Assembly: GCA_017591395.1 (NCBI GenBank)
Contig: WEDG01004529.1
Location: 1-64,000, forward strand
Reading direction: 5' to 3'
Source: Schistocephalus solidus
Taxonomy: Eukaryota; Platyhelminthes; Cestoda; Diphyllobothriidea; Diphyllobothriidae
Length of the DNA stretch: 64,000 nt
Shown here piece by piece: positions 53,476 to 64,000 of this stretch (the stretch's first letter is position 1; each line of letters begins with the position of its first letter). Below the pieces are notes generated by a model that made no database searches, was not told the origin of the DNA, and was given only the letters and a program-made list of their open reading frames with translations. Both the position numbers and the translations under genes were made by a program.

Positions 53476-53509
<34 letters not shown>

Positions 53510-54545
53510 GAGAGTCAAGCTGACAGCGAAAAAACTCCTGATCGTTGTTTCAGGTGTTTTCGGGAGGAAAAACTGCAGCTTATTGAGTAATTAAAGTTCA
53601 GGACAGGGATGCGTTGACACAGGTGCCCGGTGAAGAACTTCTTCATTCAGTGTTATGGATCCGGTATTCTGTACCAGCAGGTATGTCGGCGAGCGGCTGT
53701 TCGCTTTCGACTGAGAAATCAGCCGATTGAGGTCTACAGAGTCAGCAATATTGCCCTCAGCATGAAGTCCGGCACAGCATTCAGTGTCCGTGAAAGCCAT
53801 CAGAACCGAAGTGAGCTTCCACAGAGTCAGCACCCAACAGTTTTGGAAGGTGTCCTGAATGTATAAAAATAGTGGCAGTTCGCCTAAACAAGGGACAGCT
53901 TTGCTGAATTTTGATACTTCTGGGTAGCTTATTCCAGATTGCTTTAGCGTTTACCGAAAAAAACTGTCAGTATCTAACTGTGCGTGCCAAAGGAAGAAAA
54001 AATACATATCGATGACTGGTGCGCCGAGAGTGGTCGAGGTGCCTCAGAGATGTAAGGGGTTAAATGTACGACTGTTTACAAGTTTAAACAGTAAAAATAG
54101 TCCCTTCTATAATCTGCGAAGCCACAGTGGGTCAAGGCTTGTAAGCTCACAGCGTTGTTGGTAGGACAGGTTTCGGTGTTCTGAATAGAAAACCCTTTTT
54201 GTAAAGAAGTGCTGGACTGATTCTATCTTCTTTCGTTCACCAGCGTGCAGAAGGCTAAATAGAAATGAGCAGTATTCCAGACTAGGCCTGACATACATTT
54301 TATAGAGGCTGATTCTAATGTTGACGGTTCTAAAATTTCTGAGAATAAACCCAGTAGTTTGGCGGGCTTTCGAGACAATCAGGGTGCAGTGCTCTGACAG
54401 ATTAAGACTAATAGAATATGATATGCCGAGATCCTTTATAACTCCGGGCACATTTAGGTCGTGACCGTCTATGCTTAGGTGGGGCTGATAGTTGTCGCCA
54501 ATAACCATAACGGAGCACATGTGCCAAGAAAGTAAAAGGCGCCAT
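53440..54545 (-). mobile_element. LINE 3' fragment inserted in reverse inside a related LINE
   Basis: On the minus strand, 54520-54107 reads DNYQPHLSIDGHDLNVPGVI, DLGISYSISLNLSEHC, IRISLYKMYVRPSLEYCSFL and SVQHFFTKRVF, an RT C-terminal region. The 3' UTR follows, ending gcctgtaaactggcaataaa and a tttta-type tail (53440-53465 on the plus strand). An (AT)14 run lies in the UTR at 53478-53505. The host LINE resumes on the plus strand at about 54545. Confidence 0.8.
53478..53505. repeat. (AT)14 microsatellite
   Basis: Uninterrupted AT dinucleotides inside the inserted LINE 3' UTR. Confidence 0.9.
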
Positions 54546-56060
54546 GTGCAACACCACTGAGCGACATCACTGAATGCGGCCCAGCATGGGTTCCTAAAAG
54601 CAAGGTCTTGTGAAACCTGTCAGCTCTATTTCTTTGATCACGTTCTGAAATCTAGGGACACAAGTTTTGCACTAAGAATAGTCTATTTCGATTTCACCAA
54701 GGCCTTCGATCGTTTTGACTATGTCCTTCTTCTCCTGAAACTATCCTCTTCCGGTATATGTTGTAAACTTCTGAACTTGATATCTTCTTACTTGACCTGA
54801 CGCACACAACATTTTAAGAACTCCAAAGTTATCTCAAGTCCCGCACGTGTGAGGAGTGATGTTATTCCATGGAAGTGTGCATGGCCCGTTCTTATTTTGT
54901 CTATTTTCAATGATGTACCAGGTTTATTTCAGAATGGTAGATCCTTTATGTATGCCGAAGATTGAAAGATTGCCAATAGATACAAGCGGGCCGATCACAA
55001 CACCGCGCTTGAAATCCTAATAAATTATCTTCAGGCCTTTGCCCAGTGGGTCTGCACATGACCCCTTTCCCTCTCTATGCAAAAATGTTCCGATAAGATT
55101 GTTGGCGACAACCATCAGCCTCAACTTAGCATAGATGACAGTGATCTAAATGTGCCTGGCATTGTTAATGATCTGAGCATATCATATTCCAACGGTCTTA
55201 ATCTTTCAGAGCATTGCGCCCTGATCTGGTATACTGCCTGTTTCTATTCAGCCTTCTACGCGCTAATGAACGGAAAAAAAGAATCGGTCCAGCACTTCTT
55301 TACAAAAAGAGTCTTATCGCCAGAGCACTGTAATCTGACGTATAAAGAACGCTGTGGGCTTATAAACATTGATCCCTTATCGTTTCGCTGATTACAGAAG
55401 TGAGTATTTATACGGTTACGGACTTTGAGTAGTCAGTCATTTAATCCCCTTACCACTGTGAGGCAGCTTGACCACCCTCGGCGCAGTAATCATAGCAGTG
55501 TCTTTTTATTTCTTCCATTAGCTTGCCTAGTTAGGTATTGTCTATTCCCTTCTGTAAAGGCCATAGCCATATGGAATAATCTACCCAAGAATCTAAAAAG
55601 CCAGCGCATTAATTCTTCGTTCAAGAAAACTTATACTTGTTTTTTGCATTCAGAACAGCTTTCAAGAATTCTGGAGGCTGACACGGTAGAACCTGTTTTT
55701 CAGTTCGACGGAGTGCGCGGCATCTGAGCTCGATCCTATGTCTTACCTCGAGGAGGATGGTGCCATCTCTGCAGCCTGCAATCGGTGAATTCCTTGGCAG
55801 ACAGCGAGCAACCATCCACGGAAGCAGTCTTTTCTGGAGCTGAATCCCGGTAACTAAAGTACACAGAGAGTGAGAGAGCAAATAAACGGCACTTGTTTTA
55901 AACCTTCCCCAATATGAACTGCTATCATCCCACAGGCAGCAGTTTTGTCTCCTGAATAAAATAAATTTTCGAAAAACACTAATAGTTTTTTACTGCCAGC
56001 CTGATCCCTACTGCATTTTTCGTCTGAAACTGCCTGTAAACAAGCATTCAATAAAACTAT
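54545..56060 (+). mobile_element. LINE RT to 3' end, continuation of the interrupted element
   Basis: Reads NAAQHGFLKARSCETCQLYF, FDHVLKSRD, IVYFDFTKAFDRFDYVLL, later NHQPQLSIDDSDLNVPG and VQHFFTKRVLSPEHC, then AIAIWNNLPKNLKSQ (to about 55640). The 3' UTR ends ctgcctgtaaacaagcattc, aataaaactataattatt. About 45 codons present in the inserted relative are deleted near 55235. Catalytic box and several frames are broken. Confidence 0.82.
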
Positions 56061-56970
56061 AATTATTAGTTAGACATTATTTTATATTTGGTTAGCTCCG
56101 GAAAGGCAATATCTAAACAAAAACATTAAAAACAAAATAAAATTATGACAATGTATGCAGATAAAATATACAAATACTTAATAAAACAGACCAAAATTTT
56201 CCTGTTATACCAATGGTTAGCGATGTTTTGAAATTGTGAACACAAAAATTGGCAGGGAAAAAAACTCTTACCTGAAAAATGGAGGCAGAGTTCAGTAGAT
56301 CTCCATTTTCGAATAGAGGGTAGAAGAAAATAATGCTAAGGAAAATAAGGTAAGGTGGTAGAGTAGGCTAATAATGCAGTAGAATTTCAGAATGAGATAA
56401 TGAAACGTCAATATGGATCGTTCTTGATCACTAAGGCACATGAAACAAAATCACGTGAAAAGGCGTCAGCGAACTTGAGGCCTGAGCATCTTAGGTTCCA
56501 TAATTTAATTCTGGTGATGGTAAGTAACCAACGAAATGACATCATTTTAGACTGTATACGTCTGAATGACTTCATCTTTTGAATGACTGGTGGTATAATG
56601 AGACAACATAGTTCCTGAGGACCTGGTGGGTAGAGAAAAAAATAGTATCAAGAGGGTCACTTAAAATCTCGATGGTCCTTTCTCCGTGTAATGTAGAAAG
56701 CTGCTCGGAAAAGATGAGAAAATTAAAAGGATGATAAAATCAAGGTTAAGATAAATGTGCAGTCTTCGTTTGAATGCAGAAAGATTAGTTAACTAACTAT
56801 TGGTTGCATCTAGTAGTCATAGCAGTGATATGCATATGCAACCAGTTGTTAAAGCTAAGCAGCTTGATCCCTCTGCTGTACAAAATTGTAATAACGTTAT
56901 GCTAAAGTTTGGATAAGTTATCTCTACACCAGGGCACTTATTAGACGGTGACATCTCTGCTATTCCCTCT
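56061..56970. other. AT-rich unassigned stretch
   Basis: No repeat or coding feature recognised. Confidence 0.5.
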
Positions 56971-57078
56971 CAGGAATGTCAGCGTCTGGAATCTCTTGTC
57001 CATTTGGTTGCCAATTAAACAATAGACCGACAGAAAAGAAATTAAATTTTTCTTTTTTTAAAATTTTTCCTGATACAG

Positions 57079-57169
57079 ACGACCTATTGACGTTGCCGTA
57101 GACTTCCTGTACTCGTTCGGCTTCAACTTCAAAATAGCGGAAGCCAAACGCCTCTCCTCACGTAGTTAA
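57079..57169 (+). CDS. Candidate terminal exon of an unrecognised gene
   Basis: After a T-rich tract and acceptor cctgatacag the frame reads RPIDVAVDFLYSFGFNFKIA, then EAKRLSSRS and TAA. Codon choice (GTT GCC GTA GAC TTC CTG TAC TCG) looks coding compared with the AT-rich surroundings. I do not recognise the protein. A second acceptor-like site (ttccctctcag) at 56973 precedes ECQRLESLVHL, but the phases do not connect simply. Could be a chance frame. Confidence 0.25.
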
Positions 57170-58210
57170 ATTCCCCCTTTATTAATCACCCTATTTTCAC
57201 CAATCGAAGTGGACTCCAACTTTGCAAAACGAGGTTAAAATGTTTCGTTATCTAGAAGTTGCAAAATATTTCCTTTGTCATGATCTTACACCGATGGAGC
57301 GAAGGAATACGTCTCATCTTTCGCCTAGGTCTTCAGCCTTTCAATCTATTTTGCATAAGTCTGGTAATGGCTATGCAAACCACAACTAGACGGTACAGCA
57401 ATCTCCTCTGGTGCCCGGTTCAAAAACCCCCTAACTTCACCCCCGACGTTTCTTCCAGCGAATCCGTTAACACATTCTTCCTCGAGAATTGGAATTTCAA
57501 ACTCAGTAGCTATCAACCATGTCGCGAGCCCGACTTTAATGGCAGTGACTCCGTCTAAATATCCTAGACCGACTTCTTCTCCGTTTTCAAAGTAGTTTCT
57601 CTTGTATTCCTACTGTTGACTTACTCCAAAAACTGGGTCAAGTCCACCTCGTTCCCATTCCACGCATATACTCTGGTCTCAACTGTTCAATCTACTAAAC
57701 TTATCAATAACCTGGGCAAGTCTAAGTATGCTCCTTATTTAAGTTCCAAAAAGAAAACCATCATTACAGTTGGGCAACTTCCTAACCCTCCAGCATCTTC
57801 TATACAAACCCGAAATTTCCTTAGCCTTATCCTAACCAAACAACTTCTCAGGCTCCTTTATTTATTTACTCTACCCCTTATGGTAACAGTTTTCCAAAAC
57901 AATTTGTTCCATTTTAAAATCCTATTCGCCCCATATTATTCCAATATTCCCATATATCCTTTTTCGCGAACGCAGAAAATAGACTACCTCTCAATGGATA
58001 CCACCCAAATCTGTTTCTTTGCAATAATCCTAATTTAGTTAAAAGTAACATCTTAGCTAATTGTAGACCTAAGACATTTTACTTTCCGCCCGCACCTTCC
58101 TTTCTGCAGTTTACTTCCCCAACAACGAGTCTTCCTTTTTATAAATAACGATAACCCTAGCTTGGACACTAGAACTACGCTTTATGTCATATAACTTAAT
58201 GCTAGATCTC
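57170..58210. other. Unassigned, pyrimidine-rich stretch
   Basis: Frames of 99 and 140 codons at 57259 and 57616 have no domain and a composition typical of AT/C-rich noncoding sequence. Nothing identified. Confidence 0.5.
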
Positions 58211-59365
58211 TTACAAATAAGAAGGCCAAACAAGGAGCCATAGCTTTCGAGTAAATGCCCGATTTTTATGCGTAACTTTACAATAGGTTCTCAGCAAATG
58301 AGTATCTTGTTTGCATTTAAATGTGTCAACGGTTTCTGAAAGGACCACTTCATCAGGGAGTCCATTCTATGCTCCAACGACCTTCTGCGAAAAGGCGTTC
58401 CGACGGACGTCCGTATGGACCAACGTCCTCTGCAGTTAAAAGGGATGACCCCGCAGATGTTCCGTCCCAGCTTATTCGAAGAAGTCTAGCACACAATCAC
58501 GGCCTCTGACAATCCGGTAGGTTTGGATGAGATCATCACGTAGTTGCCTATAATTGAGAGGAAACAAATCAAGTTTATCTAGCTTGGCTTCGTAAGGGAG
58601 ATGACTGAGATTCTTGACCATATTTCTAGCCCTCGCCTGCACTCGTTTCAGCTGTACATAGTACATCTTAAACCACGGACGCCGGGCCTGGACGGCATAT
58701 TCCAAGTGAGATCGAACAAATGCCCCTAGGTTTTTCGGAAGAGTTCCTTATAAATATGCACAAATCCACGTCTGGGCGCAAATAAGACCTGTGTCGCGCC
58801 TTTAGCTGCCTTTAAAAACTGTGAGGATGGTTTGAGTGAGGAGTTTATTAGAACACAATGGTCCATCTTTTCCTCGACAATCGAAAGGGGCTTCCCGTCA
58901 AGAAGGTATTGGAAGGAATCATCCTCCTTACTGGTCCTTCTGGTACGGAGTCTGGGGACCACACATTTCCCAACGTTAACATTTAAGAGCAAACGAGCAG
59001 ACCAGTTGCTAAGATGGTTGAGACTCTCTTGAAGTGTTTGCCTATCGGAATCAGATCTGATGATGCTCCACAATTTAACATCGTCTGTAAACATGACGGC
59101 ACTGAAACTCAGGTCGTCAATACAGTCGTTGATGTACACTATGAAGTGCATCGGCCCTAAGACTGAACCTTGATGGACACCAATTAGAACCGAAGTATGT
59201 GTTGACTTCAAGGTACCGATGCCCACAGTTTGCAATATTCCTGTAAGAAAATCTGCGATCCATGTCAGCATCATTCCTCTTATGTCAATTTCAGATAATT
59301 TGTAGATGAGACGTTTGTATGGGACACTGTCAAACGTCTTTGCTTTGTTAATCAACCGTGCGGCC
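58210..59365 (-). mobile_element. LINE RT fragment, minus strand
   Basis: Minus strand reads KTFDSVPYKRLIYKLSEIDI, HQGSVLGPMHFIVYINDC, VMFTDDVKLWSIIRS, LLLNVNVGKCVVPRLRTRR, then after a break MEYAVQARRPWFKMYYVQLK and LDLFPLNYRQLRDDLIQTYR. The catalytic FADD is changed to FTDD. The element is cut at the KAFDSVP motif, so fingers and endonuclease are absent. It parallels 61075-62440 closely. Confidence 0.85.
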
Positions 59366-59397
59366 AATTCAAAAAAGTTCGCAGAGTCCCAGATAGA

Positions 59398-59625
59398 CTA
59401 GTAGTCTCGCATCTGCCTTTTTATATTCAAACTGATTAGAAAGTAAAAATAATCAATAGAACCAGAAGATTTAGACTTGAGGCATCTACGATGCACAAAA
59501 TCTAATATACCTTTGAAAAAAACTGACTTTAATTCATAAAGAACTTGCGCTTCCTTACAGGAGAAAAAGCCGTGGCCGTTTAATGACCCAAAACAGTTGT
59601 TTATTAAATCTTGGGCTATGAACAT
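59398..59625 (-). pseudogene. Possible LINE linker-region fragment
   Basis: A 75-codon minus-strand frame with KSVFFKGILDFVHRRCLKSK resembles the Lys/Arg-rich stretch between endonuclease and RT in CR1-like LINEs. It adjoins the RT fragment that ends at about 59365. Weak. Confidence 0.3.
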
Positions 59626-59629
59626 GGAA

Positions 59630-61070
59630 TTTAGTTAGGTTTGAAATATGCTTGTTTTTTTGCAAGATAATTGAAGGGTTACTTCCATTAGCTATGGTTT
59701 GAGGGTGAAAGAGGTGAGACCAGTTATAAAAAATAATATTTTTGGAAAGTCTGAAATCTACATAAAAAAGTGTTTAGGAGCCAGTTTATTTCAAGAAGTC
59801 TATTAAAGGAAATTCCAAAAATAATTTAAAGATTTCTCTAAGTTGTGCGTCATCACTACATGATTAATTTTAAGCATTTTCTGTACGGCCAAGAATCGCC
59901 TTTCTTGGTGGTGGGATAATAATAGATGCAAAGCAGATATTTTCAGACAATGAAGGAGCTTACGAGTCTTTCAAAAAGTCTTACGAGTCTTTTTCAAAAT
60001 GAAAAATCCAACTTAATGGAATGTGATCGGCTCTATGATTATGAGCTTTTTACTGCGAGTGTGATATAGGCGCCAATAAGAACGTGCATGTTTTAGGTAG
60101 GAGCCATTGTCAGACTGAGGCTAGATTAGACGGTTCCAGTGTTGAAAATACCGTGAAATTACATTCCTCTACATGAATTTGCACATGTTCTCTTTCCTTG
60201 GAAGCAGTGACCTTGTGAGCGCAAGTGTAGCATGTGGACTTGGAAAGGTGGATTAACCACCAGATCTAGAGAAAATTGCAATTCTGGACAAAATAATATG
60301 AACTTTGAAAACCCTATTTGGAGATAGACGCTATCAAAAAGGGCATATGTTACATGAAAAAAGCCTCAAATCCCAAATAAGTTAAAAATTGCTTATTATT
60401 TGAAGATATTGAAATATTAACCACTCAAATATCATCTCCATTTATAAGTAGTGTACTTCTGAACCCGAGCTCCGAAGTCGTTGTAACCAACTGTCTAAAA
60501 CCTCAAATATTCATATACTATAAATATGATTGACGCTAAAGTATCCATCGATAACCTGAATCTCTCAGCTATCTTATGTTTGCAAAACTTTATCGAAAAA
60601 CATGAGCATTTATTTACGATTCTCAACTTGAATCAAAATCTTTTACAAACAGCCTAAAAATTATATCTCAAATAGAACCGATCATACACTAAGTACCATC
60701 AGAGGTCGCTGATAGGTCAAAACGCAGGTTTAACGTTATTATCCGCAATACCCCCCACACGGTTAACCCACCACCATTAAAACAACAATTCAAACACTCA
60801 TGTAGTCTTAACGTCCACATAGCTTCCACCAAAAGGTTTAACTCGAGAAGTAAAAATAAACCAGTTTTAGTGATCTCCTATTCAAAAACCGAAGCTGAAA
60901 TAATTTTAAAAAAACCCTGAGTTAAACAAATGTCTGCAAACCCGAAAATCCTTCATAAGCCAAGGCCTCACAGCTATGCAAAGACGTGAACCTCAAACCA
61001 AAGACAATTAATCAATGTCCATATGCTGTCTTTGGGGTCGATATATCACCCTAATATGAAGGTTTAAGTC
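59630..61070. other. Unassigned stretch with one shared LINE-end motif
   Basis: 60303-60358 (ctttgaaaaccctatttgga, then gatagacgctatcaaaa) matches 45673-45735 at the 3' limit of the minus-strand LINE, so it is a small repeat remnant. The rest is AT-rich without recognisable content. Confidence 0.5.
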
Positions 61071-61074
61071 ACTT

Positions 61075-62440
61075 TAAGTCACTTTATTGAGGGAATTAGG
61101 CTTTCACCCTTGAGCTCCCTATTGTCAGCAATAACTCTGACAAATGAAAACGTTGTGTCATCGATATGTGTGGGCCAGGCATGAGCTGCCACTACTGACA
61201 CAAGCTTCATTATATGTACAATAGTTTCTCAGCAAATGAATATCCAGTTTGCATTTAAATGTGTCAACAGTTCCTTAAAGGACCACCTCATCAGGAAGTC
61301 CGTTCCATGCACCAACGACCCTCTGCGAAAACGCTTTCCAACGGACGTCCGTGTGGACCAATTTCCTCTGCGGTTTAATGGGGTTGCCCCCGCAGATGTT
61401 CCGTCGCAGCCAATTCGAAAAAGTCAGCAAATTCTAGGGCACATTCGCGGCCTCTGATAATCCGGTAGGTTTGGATGAGGTCACCACGTGGTTGCCTGTT
61501 ATTATGAGGGAAAATGTCAAGTTCATTTAGTCTGGTTTCGTAAGGCAGATGACTTAGATTCTTGACAATCTTCGTAGCCCTCGCCTGTGCTCGTTCGAGC
61601 TGTAGATAATCCTTCTTAAACCACGGACGCCAGGCCTGGACAGCATATTCCAAGTAAGATCGAACAAATGCTCCGTAGGTTTTTCGCCATAGTTCCTTAT
61701 CAATCTGCACAAATACACGTCTGAGCGCCAATAAAACTTGTGTTGCGTATTTAGCTGCCTTCCATTCTGTGAAGATGGTTTGAGTGAGGAGTTTATTAGA
61801 ACACCGAGGTCCTTCTGTTCCTCAACAATCTAAAGGGACTACCCATTGAGAAGGTATTGGTAGGAACCATCCGCCTTACGGGTCTTTCTGGTAAGGAGTC
61901 TTCGGACCACACACTTCCCAACGTTAAAATTTAAGAGCCAACGAGCAGACCAGCTGCTATGATGGTTGAGACTCTCTTGAAGTGCGTGCCTATCGGCATC
62001 AGATCTGATGAACTACCACAATTTAACATTGCCTGCAAACATGACGGCACTGCAACCATGTGTTCAACGGAGTCGGTGATATAGACTACAAAGAGTAATG
62101 GTCCTAAGACGGAGCCTTGGGGGACACCACGTAGAACCGGAGTAGGTGTTGACTTCGAGGAATCGATGCATACCGTTTGAAATCTTGCTGTAAGAAAATC
62201 TGCAATCCATGTCAGCAGTATTTCTTTTATTCCAATTTCAGATAATTTAGAGATAAGACGCGTTTTGTGGGACACTGTCAAACGCCTTCTTGAAATCAGT
62301 GAAGATGACGTCCACCCTACCAACTTCCTCCAATGCACAAGTCCACTGCTCGGTTGAGAGCAATAAACCGGAAAGACAAGAGCGATTCTGTCTGAAGCCA
62401 TGGTGGAGCTCTGAGAGCAATAGGTGTGAAACTTTCAATT
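61075..62440 (-). mobile_element. LINE RT to 3' end, minus strand
   Basis: Minus strand reads [71 protein letters not shown], then MALRRVFVQIDKELWRKTYG, FVRSYLEYAVQAWRPW and YETRLNELDIFPHNNRQPRG. The catalytic box reads FAGN in place of FADD (near 62029-62040), so the copy is dead. The 3' UTR ends ttccctcaataaa, shared with 50560-52075, followed by aagtgactt repeats. Confidence 0.87.
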
Positions 62441-62519
62441 TACAACTAAGTATTTCCCAAAACGTGTTCTTATTTGGTGTGGGCCCATCCGCAATGTATC
62501 CAATGACATCTCGTATAAA

Positions 62520-62985
62520 TAATAATAATAATAGTTGTATTTTAATGCCAGTTTACAGGCATTGTCAGATGAAATATTCAGTGGGTAGAGGCTGGCGGTG
62601 AAAAAAAACTCCTGAATATATATCATTATAAATTTTTTTCCTATCTTTATGTTATTCAGGAGAAAAAACTGCCGCCTGTAAGGATGCTAGCAATTTAGAT
62701 CAGGGAAGGGTCAATACAATTGCAGTCTGTATGCAGTCCCTCTGTCTTTGCTAGGAACCGGGATTCTGCCCCAGGCAAGAAAGCATACGTGTACGGTTGC
62801 TCACTGTCTGCCGAAGAAGTCAGCGGGTGCAGGCTGCAGAGACGGTGCCGTATCCCTCAAGGTAACACCTGGGATCGGGTTCAGATGCCACGCACTCCGT
62901 CGGACAGGAAAACAGATTCTACCGTGTCGGTGCCCAGAATTCTTGGCAACTGTTCTGAATGCAAAAACTAGTAAAAGTGGTGCGA
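62520..62985 (-). mobile_element. LINE 3' UTR fragment
   Basis: On the minus strand this matches the 3' UTR at 55640-56050 (ttttgcattcagaac ... ttc-aagaattctgg, gatggtgcc/acggcaccgtctctgc, ending gcctgtaaactggcattaaa and ATT repeats). Frames here are shadows. Confidence 0.7.
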
Positions 62986-62989
62986 TAAA

Positions 62990-63965
62990 GGGCAGATGAA
63001 GTTCAACTTTGACAAATGTGTCGCACTGCACCTCAAAACGAAGAAGGCGAACGCGATGGCTCACTCCCATCAATACTTTGTTGGTAGAAGGTGCCTGTAA
63101 AATGTATCCGAACAACAGGACCCAGGGATCACCATATCCTAAAGCAATCCACTTAATGTGTCAGGGTGGCAAAACCAACGATCATTGTTATCTTTGCCAC
63201 TATAAGAACTTTAGTAGATAATACTGAGGAAATATTCGCAAAACTATACGGGACATGTATTCATTCGCACCTGAAATATATAGTTCAGGCGTAGCAACCC
63301 TTGTTGAAAAAATATAACAAACTGCTGCAAAGGGTTAAACGAGGGCAAAAAAGTCATGAGACGTCTAAAATCTTTAACATATAAATGCAGACTTGACGCT
63401 TTTAACTATTTCTCTCTTGAGTAAAGGAATGTTCGAGGCGAGGTCATAAAAACATACCAACTCGTGAGGAATCAAGACTGTGCTCCTCATTTCAAAGACT
63501 TTTGTTCTTTGGACACAACAAATAACCTGCGTGGGAATTCTCTTAAACTTCGAGAAACATTGTCCCACCTGGAGTTTTGGTCACCGCTCGTCTTTGCAGC
63601 GAGATATCGGTGCCTGGAACGGACGCCCCGATTAATTTCTAGCGTCTTAAGCTACAGATTCATTCCAACATTTATTTGGATTTAGATATTTTCTTGAAAG
63701 ATAACGGATATCCTTACAGGAAAGCACTGCTAAATCAAACCACAATTTCGCACATGCCTGCAGATCGTGGTGATATATATTGTTTGACATATGCAATCAC
63801 CGATCCTTCAAGATGGATTAAGTTAGAGCAACTGCATAATATAAGTGTACATGTTGATATATTACTCCTTAATTTATATTAAATATCTTTTTTCGCGTGA
63901 ATATTTTAGGTACCATTTTTAATATGGTCTTCAACGGCAATGCTTATTACCATAAAATATACTGA
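62990..63965 (+). mobile_element. LINE RT C-terminal fragment to 3' end
   Basis: Reads MKFNFDKCVALHLKTKKANA, RRLKSLTYKCRLDAFNYFSL, VIKTYQLVRNQDC and TTNNLRGNSLKLRETLSHLE in changing frames: the RT thumb and tail. The 3' end (atggtcttcaacggcaatgc, then accataaaatatact) matches that of 48990-50330. Runs almost to the window edge. Confidence 0.78.
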
Positions 63966-64000
63966 ACCGAACGATTAGTCAACCCGTCGTAATGTACACG

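Noticed and set aside
1..64000. CRISPR arrays, bacterial operons, riboswitches or ribosome binding sites
   Set aside because: Split genes, spliceosomal introns and animal retroelements show this is nuclear eukaryotic DNA; no regularly spaced repeats were seen.

Overview
This is a eukaryotic window, most likely from a parasitic flatworm. It has split genes with GT-AG introns ranging from 32 bp to about 8 kb, moderate GC, and a heavy load of degenerate LINE, Penelope-like, Ty3/gypsy-like and SINE-like repeats. The very short introns fit platyhelminths. A diphyllobothriid-type tapeworm is my guess, but it rests on repeat style and base composition and was not tested.

Two host genes can be read exon by exon. 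The first, on the + strand, is FIG4 (SAC3), the SAC-domain PI(3,5)P2 5-phosphatase. Its conserved exons are scattered from 5121 to 39963, and the 5' end lies upstream of what I can recognise, probably outside the window. The catalytic CX5R motif sits at 23090-23110. The second, on the - strand, is TIMM23, the channel subunit of the mitochondrial inner-membrane TIM23 translocase. All four coding exons lie between 44068 and 41367 and give a complete protein of 182 residues. The genes converge tail to tail with 1.4 kb between stop codons, and that gap holds a run of 24 C.

Layout: 1-5120 holds no recognisable exon but has a diverged tandem duplication and a small inverted-repeat element. 5121-39963 is FIG4; its introns contain a TIR element, a Ty3/gypsy-like relic, two copies of a ~0.9 kb composite repeat, several tRNA-like SINE copies, three Penelope-like fragments, a foldback element and one transposon-type ORF on the opposite strand. 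41367-44068 is TIMM23. From 45 kb to the end the window is almost wholly non-LTR retrotransposon debris in both orientations, including one LINE inserted inside a relative.

The two genes act in different compartments (endolysosomal phosphoinositide turnover and mitochondrial protein import), and nothing suggests they work together. The most useful points are an apparent one-base frameshift in a conserved FIG4 exon, the tiny TIMM23 introns, the long composite repeat with repeated ends, and the nested LINE. I found no convincing new biological system.
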